64,000 bases of DNA from Pseudomonadota bacterium. GTDB lineage: Bacteria; Verrucomicrobiota; Verrucomicrobiia; Limisphaerales; SXTU01. Each line of letters begins with the position of its first letter. Within the stretch, counting starts at the first letter, position 1. The translations under genes were made by a program, and so were the position numbers. Below, one piece after another: positions 41,102-50,228 of this stretch. The DNA lies in contig RFSE01000007.1 in NCBI GenBank assembly GCA_009924135.1, positions 1 through 64,000 of the forward strand, in the 5' to 3' direction. The notes beneath the pieces were generated by a model. It saw only the letters and a list, made by a program, of their open reading frames with translations. It was not told where the DNA came from and ran no database searches.

Positions 41102-41527
41102 AAACGACGACGAATCAAACATCAACCGGGGCGCGGGACACGGGGGCGTTCTCCCTGATCGAGCTCCTGATGGTCATCTCCATCCCCCGCCATGATGAGC
41201 AGCGTCTTTCCGGTGCCGGCACCGGGGCAGCCGGGCTTCGTAAATGCCGCGCCCAACACGGCCACCAAGCCCCGCTACGTATTGCCCCTGCAGGTGGGCA
41301 CGAGCAAGACGGCGGACATCGCCATGATCGATTTCACGGGCACGGGACCGATGATGTTTTTACGGGTCCCGGCGGATCACCCACTCGCCAACACGACGGT
41401 GCCCATCAACACCTGGCGTTACCGCGCCTACCCCGCCGCCGGGCACAACCCGAAGAGTTACGACCTCTGGGCGGAGATCAAACAGAGCGGCGGCGGCACC
41501 AACATCATCGGCAACTGGACGAAATAA
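41098..41527 (+). pseudogene. Broken prepilin gene (leader and C-terminal fragment in different frames)
   Basis: ATG 41098 begins a normal prepilin leader, [20 protein letters not shown] followed by IELLMVISI, but after about 41185 the frame turns to His/Arg-rich noise. From 41192 another frame carries protein-like sequence ([40 protein letters not shown]) to a stop at 41527. The helix after ISI is missing. A deletion that joined the leader to the C-terminal part out of frame explains both observations. An assembly error is possible. A fused reading through to the next prepilin is unlikely. Confidence 0.65.
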
Positions 41528-41541
41528 TTTTTTATCAGACA

Positions 41542-42318
41542 ATGAAATCCCATCCTCATCCACCACGTTCCAACCGTCAGGGCATGACCCTGATTGAACT
41601 GTTGGTCGTCATCAGCATCATCGGCGTGCTCGCCGGCTTGATCATGCCCGCCTTGTCCAAGGCCAAGCAGCGGGCGCGCGAGTTGCAGGCCCGGAAGGAC
41701 ATGTCGGACATCAAGGGGGCCATCAGCACCTATCAGCAGGATAACAACCGCCTGCCGGCCTCCATCACCGCGACCACGGCGGCCAACGACTTCACTTATG
41801 GCACCAGCAGCTCGGCTGCGAGCCCCGCTTTTACTGGCTATGGGACCAACATCATCAACAGCACGGCGGCGACTTACCAGGCCAACAATTCTGAACTGAT
41901 GGTCATTCTCACGGCGGGGGCCACCAACGGCATGACTTTGACCATCGAAGCCAGCGTGATGAACAACGGGCGCAACCCTCGCAGGACGGGCTATTACAAC
42001 CCCAAGCTTTCGCCCAGCGCCGGCGCGAAAGCGGGGCCGGGCATGGGCACGGACGGGGTCATGCGCGATCCGTGGAGCAATCCGTACATCATCGCGCTGG
42101 ACTTGAACTACGACGGCTGGGTCTCCAACTCCGTCTATAACGCGGTGGCGATGAACACCGGCACCACCACCATGGTGCCGCAGGGTGCGCCCGGCACGAG
42201 CACTTACGCCGTCAAGGATTCGGTGATGATTTTTTCCTTCGGCCAGGACGGATTCTTCGACAAGACCCTCCCCTCTGATGCATCGCCCAACCGGGATAAC
42301 ATCCTAAGCTGGAAGTAA
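41542..42318 (+). CDS. Prepilin-type protein, GspG-like (major pseudopilin position)
   Basis: 258 residues from ATG 41542. The leader is [20 protein letters not shown], with cleavage after Gly and Glu5 kept, then a hydrophobic helix [20 protein letters not shown]. Like GspG it has the C-terminal region [20 protein letters not shown] and an ending with [17 protein letters not shown], which recalls calcium-binding loops of major pseudopilins. It is the first intact gene of a G-H-I-J-K ordered run. Confidence 0.85.
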   Translation: MKSHPHPPRSNRQGMTLIELLVVISIIGVLAGLIMPALSKAKQRARELQARKDMSDIKGAISTYQQDNNRLPASITATTAANDFTYGTSSSAASPAFTGYGTNIINSTAATYQANNSELMVILTAGATNGMTLTIEASVMNNGRNPRRTGYYNPKLSPSAGAKAGPGMGTDGVMRDPWSNPYIIALDLNYDGWVSNSVYNAVAMNTGTTTMVPQGAPGTSTYAVKDSVMIFSFGQDGFFDKTLPSDASPNRDNILSWK

Positions 42319-42322
42319 GCCT

Positions 42323-43312
42323 ATGAACTGCCCCGGTCAACCCATCTGTTCATCTGATCAGCCGACCTCGTTTGTCCCGGACGCGGGCCGGGGCGGCGGG
42401 CGCAGTCGGGGTGCCTTCACCTTGATCGAGATGCTGGTGGTGCTGGGCATCATTGGCATGCTGGCGGCGATGACCCTGCCGTCCATCAACAACTCGCGGA
42501 AGGGCAACATCTCCGAGAGCGTGACGCGGCAGTTGATGGATGACCTGGCCAACGCGCGGCTCAAGGCCATGAGCCTGCGCACCAAGGTGTATGTGGTGTT
42601 CGCGCCGGACCTGAACTGGTTTGGGGCGCTGAATGCCAACCAGACTGCCATGCTGACGACCAATCTCGCCGCCAACACGATCGCGGGCGGTCAGTTGACC
42701 ACCTACGCCCTCTTTTCCCCCCGGGTCGTGGGCGAGCAACCCGGGCAGAACACCCCCCGGTATTTGAGTGACTGGCGTTCCCTGCCCAGCGGATCGTTCA
42801 TCCCGGCTTCGCTGTTCCGCGAGCCCGGCGTGTTTCATAATGTGGCGGGCAGTCCGCAAGCTGCGTTCATTCCTGCCGATGATTCCCAGGGCGCGCTGGC
42901 CATGAACCTGCCCTTCATTGGGTTTGATGAGCAGGGCCGGCTCTTCGGGCGGAACACCAACATCGCCATCAGCATCATCGAGGGCAGCATCATGCACCCC
43001 CAGGATGCCACCGGGCAGACCAACCAGGTGGTCAATACGGACGAGGTGGAGACTTCTCCGCCCGTCAATTCAGGCCAGATCGTAGGCGGCATCGAATATC
43101 TGGTGGCGGGGCAGCTTTCACCCGTCGGGGTGCGGCCGCGCATCCGTTACAACGGCATCAATTACTCGGCGGGTCAGACCTTCGTGGGGATAAATGGCAT
43201 TCCGGCCTACACGATACTGGCCGGCCCCCGCCCCCGCGTGGTGCAGCATTATGGCGTGCGGATCGACTGGATCACCGGCCGGGCCAAGGCCATCAAACCC
43301 GAACTGCCGTGA
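42323..43312 (+). CDS. Prepilin-type protein, GspH-like
   Basis: 329 residues. A longer leader (about 31 residues, rich in Gly/Arg) ends GRSRGAFTLIEMLVVLGIIG; cleavage is expected before Phe. The body (NISESVTRQLMDDLANARLK) resembles GspH/FimT pseudopilins, with a beta-rich C-terminal part. It starts five bases after the G-like stop. The stop overlaps the I-like start. Confidence 0.8.
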   Translation: MNCPGQPICSSDQPTSFVPDAGRGGGRSRGAFTLIEMLVVLGIIGMLAAMTLPSINNSRKGNISESVTRQLMDDLANARLKAMSLRTKVYVVFAPDLNWFGALNANQTAMLTTNLAANTIAGGQLTTYALFSPRVVGEQPGQNTPRYLSDWRSLPSGSFIPASLFREPGVFHNVAGSPQAAFIPADDSQGALAMNLPFIGFDEQGRLFGRNTNIAISIIEGSIMHPQDATGQTNQVVNTDEVETSPPVNSGQIVGGIEYLVAGQLSPVGVRPRIRYNGINYSAGQTFVGINGIPAYTILAGPRPRVVQHYGVRIDWITGRAKAIKPELP

Positions 43313-44205
43313 ACCTCTCCCACCTGCAACGACTTGGCCGTGATCATACGGCGGATTTCTCCCTCTCCTTTTGCGGAGCAAGGGGTGAGTGGGTGGATGA
43401 AGGCAAAAGGCAAAAGGCAAAAGGCAAAAGGGGGACAGACCTCGGCCGGCACTTTTTCCTTTTTCCTTTTTCCTTTTTCCTTGCCTCCCCCCTCTTCCGG
43501 CTTGCGGACACCGGCTCCCCTCGTTCTGCGAAGGGAGCCGGGCGCGCCCGTCTCGAACAGGCCTTCACCATGGTGGAAGTCGCCCTGAGCCTGGCGATTG
43601 TGGCCTTTGCACTGGTGGCCATCATTGGCGTGATGCCGGTGGGCTTGAACGTACGGAAGGAAAACCGCGAGGACACCATCATCTCGCAGGATGCGTCCGC
43701 GTTGATCGAAGCCATCCGGACCGGCTCCGGCACCTCCAACTTGAACACGTTGTCCGCCGCGCTGGTGCAGTTGACCGGGCCGGCCACGCCGTTCTCCGGG
43801 ACCAACGCCAGTTCCGCCGACATTGTCAGCCGGCTGTGCATTCCGCGCTGGGATACGACCAGTGCCACGGGCTTGGTCCGGGCCTATTTTCATGCCATGA
43901 GCGGAAACCTGGGGGATGTTTCCGGGACCAACACCTCCGCCGTGGCGTTCGGCTATGTCGTGACCTCCGAGGTGACGAATTACACGGGCGTGCCGGGCAA
44001 TGCGGCGCTCAACCGGTACCTCACCAACAATCTTTACGAGGTGAAGCTGACCTTCCAGTGGCCGGTTTATGAGCCGCCGCCCGGGCAGTTCCCCGCCAAT
44101 TTTGGCAACGGCAAATTGGTGATGCGCACGCTGATCAGCGGGGAACTGGTGACCAATGGCAACGGGGGATATTTCTTCCAGGGAGCAAACTACTACGGCC
44201 AATGA
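43309..44205 (+). CDS. Prepilin-type protein, GspI/PilV-like, with repeat-containing leader
   Basis: 298 residues from GTG 43309 (GTGA overlap); GTG 43393 is the only other plausible start. The prepilin helix AFTMVEVALSLAIVAFALVA begins near residue 85, giving an exceptionally long leader. That leader is partly encoded by four GGCAAAA units and four TTTTTCC units, read as KRQKAKGKRG and FFLFPFSFFLASPLF. The mature part is Thr/Asn/Ser-rich (FSGTNASSADIVSRLCIPRW) and resembles minor pseudopilins. A change in repeat number would shift the frame before the pilin. Confidence 0.78.
   Translation: MNLSHLQRLGRDHTADFSLSFCGARGEWVDEGKRQKAKGKRGTDLGRHFFLFPFSFFLASPLFRLADTGSPRSAKGAGRARLEQAFTMVEVALSLAIVAFALVAIIGVMPVGLNVRKENREDTIISQDASALIEAIRTGSGTSNLNTLSAALVQLTGPATPFSGTNASSADIVSRLCIPRWDTTSATGLVRAYFHAMSGNLGDVSGTNTSAVAFGYVVTSEVTNYTGVPGNAALNRYLTNNLYEVKLTFQWPVYEPPPGQFPANFGNGKLVMRTLISGELVTNGNGGYFFQGANYYGQ
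43402..43480. repeat. Two 7-base tandem repeats inside the GspI-like leader
   Basis: GGCAAAA occurs four times at 43402-43429 and TTTTTCC four times at 43453-43480. The two arrays are roughly inverted. Seven is not a multiple of three, so copy-number slippage changes the reading frame of the downstream pilin. Confidence 0.85.
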
Positions 44206-45377
44206 AAACCAAGATCAAGCATCCACAATGGCCGGTCCGGGGCGTCACCATCCTGGAGCTGATGGTGGCCGTGAGCCTGATTTCATTCATCATTCTCGCG
44301 CTCTACCAGATGTTTGACCGCACGCAGGGGCTCATGCGCGGGGCGGTGCGCGAGGCGGACAAGTTCGAGAACGGGCGGGCGGCCATGGACATCCTGCGCC
44401 GGGATTTGTCCCAGATGGGTTACGTGAAGACGCTCTTCGATTCAGGTGCGGGCGCGGTCACGAACTGGCCGGCGGTCGTGTTGCCGCCTACGCCTTACAA
44501 CGCGGGGACCTATTACCCTGCGGGCAGCGTGGTGTTTTCGGGCGTCAATGCGTATTTCGCGGTCAGGGGGACGCAGGGCAGCGCGCCTTCGCCGGTGAGC
44601 AGCTCCCCGTGGGCCTTGGCGGCACCCAATTTCCGCATCAGCGAGTTCGCCCAGGTGGCCAGTCCGCTCGTGCTGCTGAGTTCCGGCGGCAATCCGTTGC
44701 TGACCAACACCCTGCACGATGTGTTTTTCATGTACTTCGATCCGCTGATCCGCACCACCGTCACACCCAGTGGTTCAATCATGGCGGGCTCCAGCTACGT
44801 GGCCAGCAACACCCTCACGTATGCTGCGCTGGCCCGGCAGCCAGGGGATCCTTTTTTTGGACGGACGGGCATTGCCACCTATACGGGTGGGGCCAACCGG
44901 GCGGTGCTGGTCGAGGGTGGCTGGCGGGCTGTGGGCTATCGCGTAGCCTCTTCCACGAACGCATCCATTCTGCTCGGGTCGGCTGGCCCGGGACCGCAGG
45001 TCGGCACACTGTACCGGTATGAGCTGGGCACGCTGGACAACGATGCGCGTCGGATGTGGCTGGGCTTCACCAATTTCGCGGGAACCAATTTCCCGGCAGT
45101 GACCAGTGTCTTTCAGCGGGTGGCGGAGAACGTGGTGCATTTCCGCTGTCAGGCCGTGACCGGCAACGGCAGCCCCTTCGAACTGACGCCCGGGACGGGC
45201 AGCCTCCTGATGCTCGGCACAAACGTTCCCTCTTTGGTGCAGGTGGAGCTGGGCATCATTGATGCCAAGGTGGCCGGCCAGGTGTCAGCCATCGGCACCA
45301 CCAATTATTTCGTCCAGCAGGGGGATTCCGTGCAGATCTTCCGCCAGCAAATCGCCATCCGCCTCGGCCAGCAATGA
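44202..45377 (+). CDS. Prepilin-type protein, GspJ/PilW-like
   Basis: 391 residues from ATG 44202 (overlap ATGA). Leader MKTKIKHPQWPVRGVTILEL, cleavage after Gly with Glu5 kept, then MVAVSLISFIILALYQMFDR. The segment DKFENGRAAMDILRRDLSQM is the helix typical of GspJ/PilW. The rest is a beta-rich domain with many Thr/Asn. The stop overlaps the K-like start. Confidence 0.82.
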   Translation: MKTKIKHPQWPVRGVTILELMVAVSLISFIILALYQMFDRTQGLMRGAVREADKFENGRAAMDILRRDLSQMGYVKTLFDSGAGAVTNWPAVVLPPTPYNAGTYYPAGSVVFSGVNAYFAVRGTQGSAPSPVSSSPWALAAPNFRISEFAQVASPLVLLSSGGNPLLTNTLHDVFFMYFDPLIRTTVTPSGSIMAGSSYVASNTLTYAALARQPGDPFFGRTGIATYTGGANRAVLVEGGWRAVGYRVASSTNASILLGSAGPGPQVGTLYRYELGTLDNDARRMWLGFTNFAGTNFPAVTSVFQRVAENVVHFRCQAVTGNGSPFELTPGTGSLLMLGTNVPSLVQVELGIIDAKVAGQVSAIGTTNYFVQQGDSVQIFRQQIAIRLGQQ

Positions 45378-48300
45378 ACCTTTGCCCTTCCAGCTCTCCG
45401 GTATCGTGGTCCAGCCGCCGCAGCGGCGGTGTGGCCCTGGTCGCCACGCTGATCATGCTCTCGCTGGTCACCTTCATGGTGGTCGCCTTCCTCGGCGTGG
45501 CCCGCCGGGAGCGCCGGCAGATGGAGACGGTTGGCAACATGGATGTCTCGCGCGCGGCCACGCAGGCGGCACAGTCGCGGGCCATGGCGGAAGTCCTTGC
45601 CCGCCTGCTCGCCACGGGTGACAAATACAATTACGGGGTGATGGTCTCGACGAGCTTCCAAAGTTTCAATTTCACCAACAACGGGGTGGTGAATCCCTAC
45701 AACGTCAACCACACGAACGCCGTGGCCGTGGGTGGGTGGCTGCAAAATCTGGCGAGCCTGCAATTCGATCCGCGGCTGCCGGTCTTCTCGCCTTACTACG
45801 CCAACGTCACCCCTTACGATCCGCTCCAGAGCGAGGCTGTCCAGGGCCGCTGGTACCTTGATTTCAATCGCAGCGGCATGTTCGATTCGACCGACCGCTA
45901 TCAGGCGGGTGACCCGCACTGGATTGGCATGCTGGAGTTTCCGGATGCCCCGCACAGCGCAAACAACCGGGGCATCGGCCGCTACGCCTATCTGGTCACC
46001 CCCGCCGGCAAGGCGCTGGACGCGAACTGGATTCATAATCAAGCCAAGCTGCCGGGAGCTTCGTTTGCCACGGAAGGATACTACCGCAATCTTGGGCTGG
46101 GACCGCAGGAAATGAACCTCGCTGCGCTGCTGGCGGAATTGAACCCGTACTGGGGCTGGTTCGACCCGGCGGGCAACCAGGCCTATGACCCCAACCCGGG
46201 CAATCAGAGCCTGTTCATTCCCAACAGCCGTGATCCCTTTCGGGACGCGCTCAACCTGCTGTTGTACCGGAACAACGGGGGATACAACAATCAGGCGACT
46301 TTAAATGCCATGTTCGGGGCAGGACCGGCGGCCAATTTGCTGGCATCCCAGTTTGACGTGCTGGGCAACGGCCCGTTGATGATCTCCACGAACCTCACTG
46401 TTAACGCCGATGTGAACAACTTCTGGGCCGGTGGCAGCAACAGTTCGACCCTGCCGCAGCGTTATTTCGACGTGAACGAACTGTTCATCCAGAACCCCGC
46501 CCGGTCCTATTCGACCACGTTCACCACGAACCTGCTGTACCTTTCCACGACCAACGAGGCGGTGTCCACTCCGGTGGGCGAACGCAACCGGCGCACCCTA
46601 TACACGCTGCTGTCCACCTTGGGCACGGAGTCGTGGCCGGTGAACGGGAAGCTGAACTTGAACTGGTCCAACTCGGTGTTCAACGGGTACGGCACCAACA
46701 TTCAGATCGGCTCCTCGGGCGGCGAACTGGGAAACTTTGCCAGTTGGGAACCGAACTACTTCTTCTACTACGCGGCCGAGCTGATGCTCCGGGCCAGCAT
46801 CACCCCGAGTGTTTTCATCAACCAAAACTGGACCGGGTTTGGCGGCGCGGCCACGAACGTGCTGTTTACCAACTACTACATCGCGGGTGATAACCTGGCC
46901 CTCGCCGGCACGAATTACCTCCCCACGCCCCTGTTCCTGAGCACCAACAGTTCGCCGACGCTGAGCATCACCAACATCCCGCTCCATCCGGTCAGCTACT
47001 ACACGCCGGAAGTGCACCGGATACTGCAACTGGCGGCCAACATTTACGACGCCGCAGGCCCGCCCGAGTGGATTGCCAAAGCTTATGCGGGCGGCGACCG
47101 TGTCCAGCGCGGCGGCGTCGCCTACGTGTCGCTGGTCAACGGTAACGTCACCGTGCCGCCCTCGGCCTCATGGCAGACCATCACCGGTCCGTTCCTGCCC
47201 ACGCTCTTCCGGCCGATGTTCGGGTTTAACACCAACGGCTGGCCCACCAACGACCTGGTCTATATCATGGGCTACACCACCAACCAGACGGACCCCACGT
47301 TGCTGGGCCTGCGGATCTTTGACCTGACGGACCCGGATGGCCGGATGGCGATGTACACGAACGCCGGTGCGGTTGTCGCCGCGAATGGGGTTGGCACGCA
47401 TCAGACCTGCCTCATGGCCGGTACACCGGTGATCGTCGGGGCCCGGCGCGGCTATCCCAATTTCAACGAGTTTGGGATCCAGACCATTTTCTCCGACACG
47501 CGCCGGCTTGAGTTTGTGAAGACCAATGCGACCAACTTCGGGCCCAATGCGATCGTCATGACAAACCAGTCGCAGATCATCGGCCTGACGAACATCTTCG
47601 GATTTGAGGTGTGGAATTCCTATTACACCACGTTTCCCCGAGCCCTCACCCTGGTGGCGACCAATGTTTCCCATGTCGTTCTGACCAACGAATTTGGCCC
47701 GGTTTACACCAACATCAGCACCAACGGCTTCCAAAGCGTCATCCCCGCCAACACGTGGCCGGGCACCTCCAACGGGATCTCGAGCTTCAAGGGATTTTTC
47801 TTCACGAAGATCCCGCAATTGTCCACGAATGTGGCCCAGGGTTACGGCTACGCGACCAACTTTCCGCCGCTGCCGGGCTACACCAACGGCGGCTTCATTC
47901 CCGCCAGTTTAAGTCCCGGCGGCATCCCAAGTTATTTCAGCCGGTCCAACGGGTTTCCGGAGATGAAGCTGGGCCTTACCATCACCAATACCATTACCTA
48001 CGCGCTCTTCGAGCCGGGGCCTGCAAGCCGGGTGGTGGATTTCGTGACGCTGACCAACCTGGTCACGGGGGTGAACCTGACGACCGCGTTGATCACCACC
48101 AACAGCGCGGACCCGAACGCCGACCCCGGGGTGCGGTTCTGGCAGACGAACCGCGTGGGCGGTCCCTCGGTGTTCAATCCGACCATTGGCATCACCAACC
48201 AGATCGCGATGTGTCTGGACACCAATGTGAATGCCAACACCACGAATTACTGGCGTCAGCTTGCGATGAGCCGGAATACCGACATCGCCAGGGAGGTGGA

Positions 48301-50071
48301 CAAATTCCGGCGCTTTTTGGGCCTGCCCACCGTTTTTCCGGTCAACCAGCTTCCGGCCCCGGGTTCCTCCTATCAGGCCCCATTCACCCCCACGCGGGTG
48401 ATCACCTTCAACACTTCCTGGGAGGTCAACGACCCGCTGGTGCACCACACCACGCGCGATTTGACGGACCCCTTCCGCACCTCGCTCGGGGATCAGATTT
48501 CAGTCCTGCCGCTGCCCATCAACTATCCGATCCCGCCGCCGGGCACCCTGTATCGCAAGGATGTGGGGTTTGTCGGAAACAGGTTGGCCACGACCCCGTT
48601 CGGCGGGACCAACCGCAACTACATGCCCTGGGGGCGGGGGCTGGCCACGATTGGTACCACGCTGGGCAATTACACGAACGCCAGCGGTGCCATCACCAAC
48701 TTCTACCTGGTGGCGCCGCCGGCCTACGACCAGCGGCTCAAGGACGCCGGCATCTACGGTTCCGACGCGTGGGACTTTCCGCAGCGCAAGTTCGCCAACC
48801 TGGGCTGGCTCGGGCGGGTTCACCGGGGCACCCCCTGGCAGACGGTTTATCTCAAGTCGGACATCCCCAACCCGACGAACTGGTTCTACTGGGCGCGCAG
48901 CGCGACCACCAATCCCACCAACGACTGGCGGCTGATGGATGTGTTCTCCGCCGCCATCAACGCCGACGCCACGCGCAGCCTGCTCTCCGTGAACCAGACC
49001 AACAGCATCGCCTGGGCGGCGGCCCTGGGGGGCGAACTGGTGTTGTCCAACAACGGCGTCTTCATCGTGCCGATGACAATCTCGCCCCAGACGCCCCAGC
49101 TGACCAGCATCGTGGGCGGCCTGACCAACGGCATCATCAATACCAAGCAGCGGATTCCCCTGTGGCAACCGGTGACCAGTTACAGTCCGGGGGATGTGGT
49201 GAGCTACTTCAACGGACCCTACGGTTTCTTGAACTATTACATCGCCGTCAACGGCACGAACCAGAACCAGAATCCCTACATGCAGGTGACGGTTTCGAAC
49301 CAGCTCACTTATTGGGCGAACATTTACCCGTGGAGAGCGACGACCAATTACGCGGCCGGGGATGTGGTGGCGCATTATGGTGTGTCCTATTACTCGCTCT
49401 TCGCCGGCAACTTGAACCTCCCGCCGGATGCGAATCCGGGGGCGTGGGAACCTTACCAGTATCGGTCGTTCACCCGGATGGGACAGGTGCTGGGCACGCC
49501 GGAGTTGAGCGTGCAGTCGCCCTATTTGAATGGCAGCCAGGTTTGGCAGTTGGCCACGCCCTACGCCACCGGGGCCCGGGTCTATTGGCAGGGCTGGTAT
49601 TATCAAGCAATGCGCCCGGCACCGGCCAACCAACCGCCCAATCCATTGGCTGATTTTACTAATCCGCGTACGCTAAACACACCTGCTGGTACTTGGTGGC
49701 CGGTGGAAACGCCGGTGCTGGCGCGGCAGGTGCCCGACGCGCTGAACGATGTCTTCATTGAACGCATTCCGCAGCAGACGCTGGGCCTGCTCCAGTTGGA
49801 GACCAGTCCGCGGTTTAAGATTTATTCCTATGGCCAGGCGCTGAAACCGGCGGACCGGGGCATTTACGTGGGCGGGGCGCCCTATCAGGGCATGGTGACG
49901 AACTACCAGATCACGGGTGAAGCCGCCACGCTCACCGTGGTGCGGGTGGAGGGACTGCCGGAACCGGGTTTCCTGCCGCGTCCGCTGCCGGTGGTGCTGC
50001 CGCCCCAGACCCCGCCCGTGCAGCCGCGCGTGGTGGTGGAAAGTTTCAAACAATCGCCCGCGTCGTTATAG
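45374..50071 (+). CDS. Giant GspK/PilX-like prepilin protein with CBM-like modules
   Basis: 1565 residues, about five times the usual GspK length. The N terminus SGGVALVATLIMLSLVTFMV has the GspK/PilX form without Glu5. GspK caps the tip of the pseudopilus with I and J, and the G-H-I-J-K order fits. The body is Asn/Thr-rich and beta-prone. Four stretches resemble CBM5/12 (chitin-binding type): about 566-601 (WIAKAYAGGDRVQRGGVAYV), 1264-1300 (WQPVTSYSPGDVVSYFNGPY), 1320-1357 (WRATTNYAAGDVVAHYGVSY) and 1391-1440 (WQLATPYATGARVYWQGWYY). The family looks like Verru_Chthon cassette protein A (from memory). It could be a tip adhesin for polysaccharide; that is inference. Confidence 0.8.
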   Translation: MNLCPSSSPVSWSSRRSGGVALVATLIMLSLVTFMVVAFLGVARRERRQMETVGNMDVSRAATQAAQSRAMAEVLARLLATGDKYNYGVMVSTSFQSFNFTNNGVVNPYNVNHTNAVAVGGWLQNLASLQFDPRLPVFSPYYANVTPYDPLQSEAVQGRWYLDFNRSGMFDSTDRYQAGDPHWIGMLEFPDAPHSANNRGIGRYAYLVTPAGKALDANWIHNQAKLPGASFATEGYYRNLGLGPQEMNLAALLAELNPYWGWFDPAGNQAYDPNPGNQSLFIPNSRDPFRDALNLLLYRNNGGYNNQATLNAMFGAGPAANLLASQFDVLGNGPLMISTNLTVNADVNNFWAGGSNSSTLPQRYFDVNELFIQNPARSYSTTFTTNLLYLSTTNEAVSTPVGERNRRTLYTLLSTLGTESWPVNGKLNLNWSNSVFNGYGTNIQIGSSGGELGNFASWEPNYFFYYAAELMLRASITPSVFINQNWTGFGGAATNVLFTNYYIAGDNLALAGTNYLPTPLFLSTNSSPTLSITNIPLHPVSYYTPEVHRILQLAANIYDAAGPPEWIAKAYAGGDRVQRGGVAYVSLVNGNVTVPPSASWQTITGPFLPTLFRPMFGFNTNGWPTNDLVYIMGYTTNQTDPTLLGLRIFDLTDPDGRMAMYTNAGAVVAANGVGTHQTCLMAGTPVIVGARRGYPNFNEFGIQTIFSDTRRLEFVKTNATNFGPNAIVMTNQSQIIGLTNIFGFEVWNSYYTTFPRALTLVATNVSHVVLTNEFGPVYTNISTNGFQSVIPANTWPGTSNGISSFKGFFFTKIPQLSTNVAQGYGYATNFPPLPGYTNGGFIPASLSPGGIPSYFSRSNGFPEMKLGLTITNTITYALFEPGPASRVVDFVTLTNLVTGVNLTTALITTNSADPNADPGVRFWQTNRVGGPSVFNPTIGITNQIAMCLDTNVNANTTNYWRQLAMSRNTDIAREVDKFRRFLGLPTVFPVNQLPAPGSSYQAPFTPTRVITFNTSWEVNDPLVHHTTRDLTDPFRTSLGDQISVLPLPINYPIPPPGTLYRKDVGFVGNRLATTPFGGTNRNYMPWGRGLATIGTTLGNYTNASGAITNFYLVAPPAYDQRLKDAGIYGSDAWDFPQRKFANLGWLGRVHRGTPWQTVYLKSDIPNPTNWFYWARSATTNPTNDWRLMDVFSAAINADATRSLLSVNQTNSIAWAAALGGELVLSNNGVFIVPMTISPQTPQLTSIVGGLTNGIINTKQRIPLWQPVTSYSPGDVVSYFNGPYGFLNYYIAVNGTNQNQNPYMQVTVSNQLTYWANIYPWRATTNYAAGDVVAHYGVSYYSLFAGNLNLPPDANPGAWEPYQYRSFTRMGQVLGTPELSVQSPYLNGSQVWQLATPYATGARVYWQGWYYQAMRPAPANQPPNPLADFTNPRTLNTPAGTWWPVETPVLARQVPDALNDVFIERIPQQTLGLLQLETSPRFKIYSYGQALKPADRGIYVGGAPYQGMVTNYQITGEAATLTVVRVEGLPEPGFLPRPLPVVLPPQTPPVQPRVVVESFKQSPASL

Positions 50072-50084
50072 CACGGAGCTGACC

Positions 50085-50228
50085 ATGAAAGCCCTTGCTC
50101 ATCCGTCCGTGCCGCCCGGTTCCCTTTTGCCAACGGCGGCGGGGGGGGCGGGTTTCAGCAATCGACTGTATTGTGGAACCGGCTTCGCAGGCGGTAAGTT
50201 GATGACGCTGTCGCACTATTTTCTATGA
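50085..50228 (+). CDS. Possible 47-residue small protein before the subtilase-like gene
   Basis: ATG 50085 has GGAG six bases upstream (50075-50078) and its stop TGA overlaps the next gene's ATG (ATGA). The translation starts MKALAHPSVPPGSLLPTAAG and ends GKLMTLSHYFL. It has no recognised domain and no signal peptide. It could serve only to couple translation of the giant gene, or may not be coding. Confidence 0.35.
   Translation: MKALAHPSVPPGSLLPTAAGGAGFSNRLYCGTGFAGGKLMTLSHYFL

Noticed and set aside
41050-42318. A fused protein with two prepilin leaders
   Set aside because: The open frame between the two leaders (about 41190-41540) reads as His/Arg-rich noise, while another frame there is protein-like; a broken gene followed by a separate intact gene explains it better.
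47611-49653. 680-codon frame inside the K-like pilin gene
   Set aside because: Out-of-frame shadow with His/Arg/Gln-rich composition; the main frame has regular pilin and CBM-like features.
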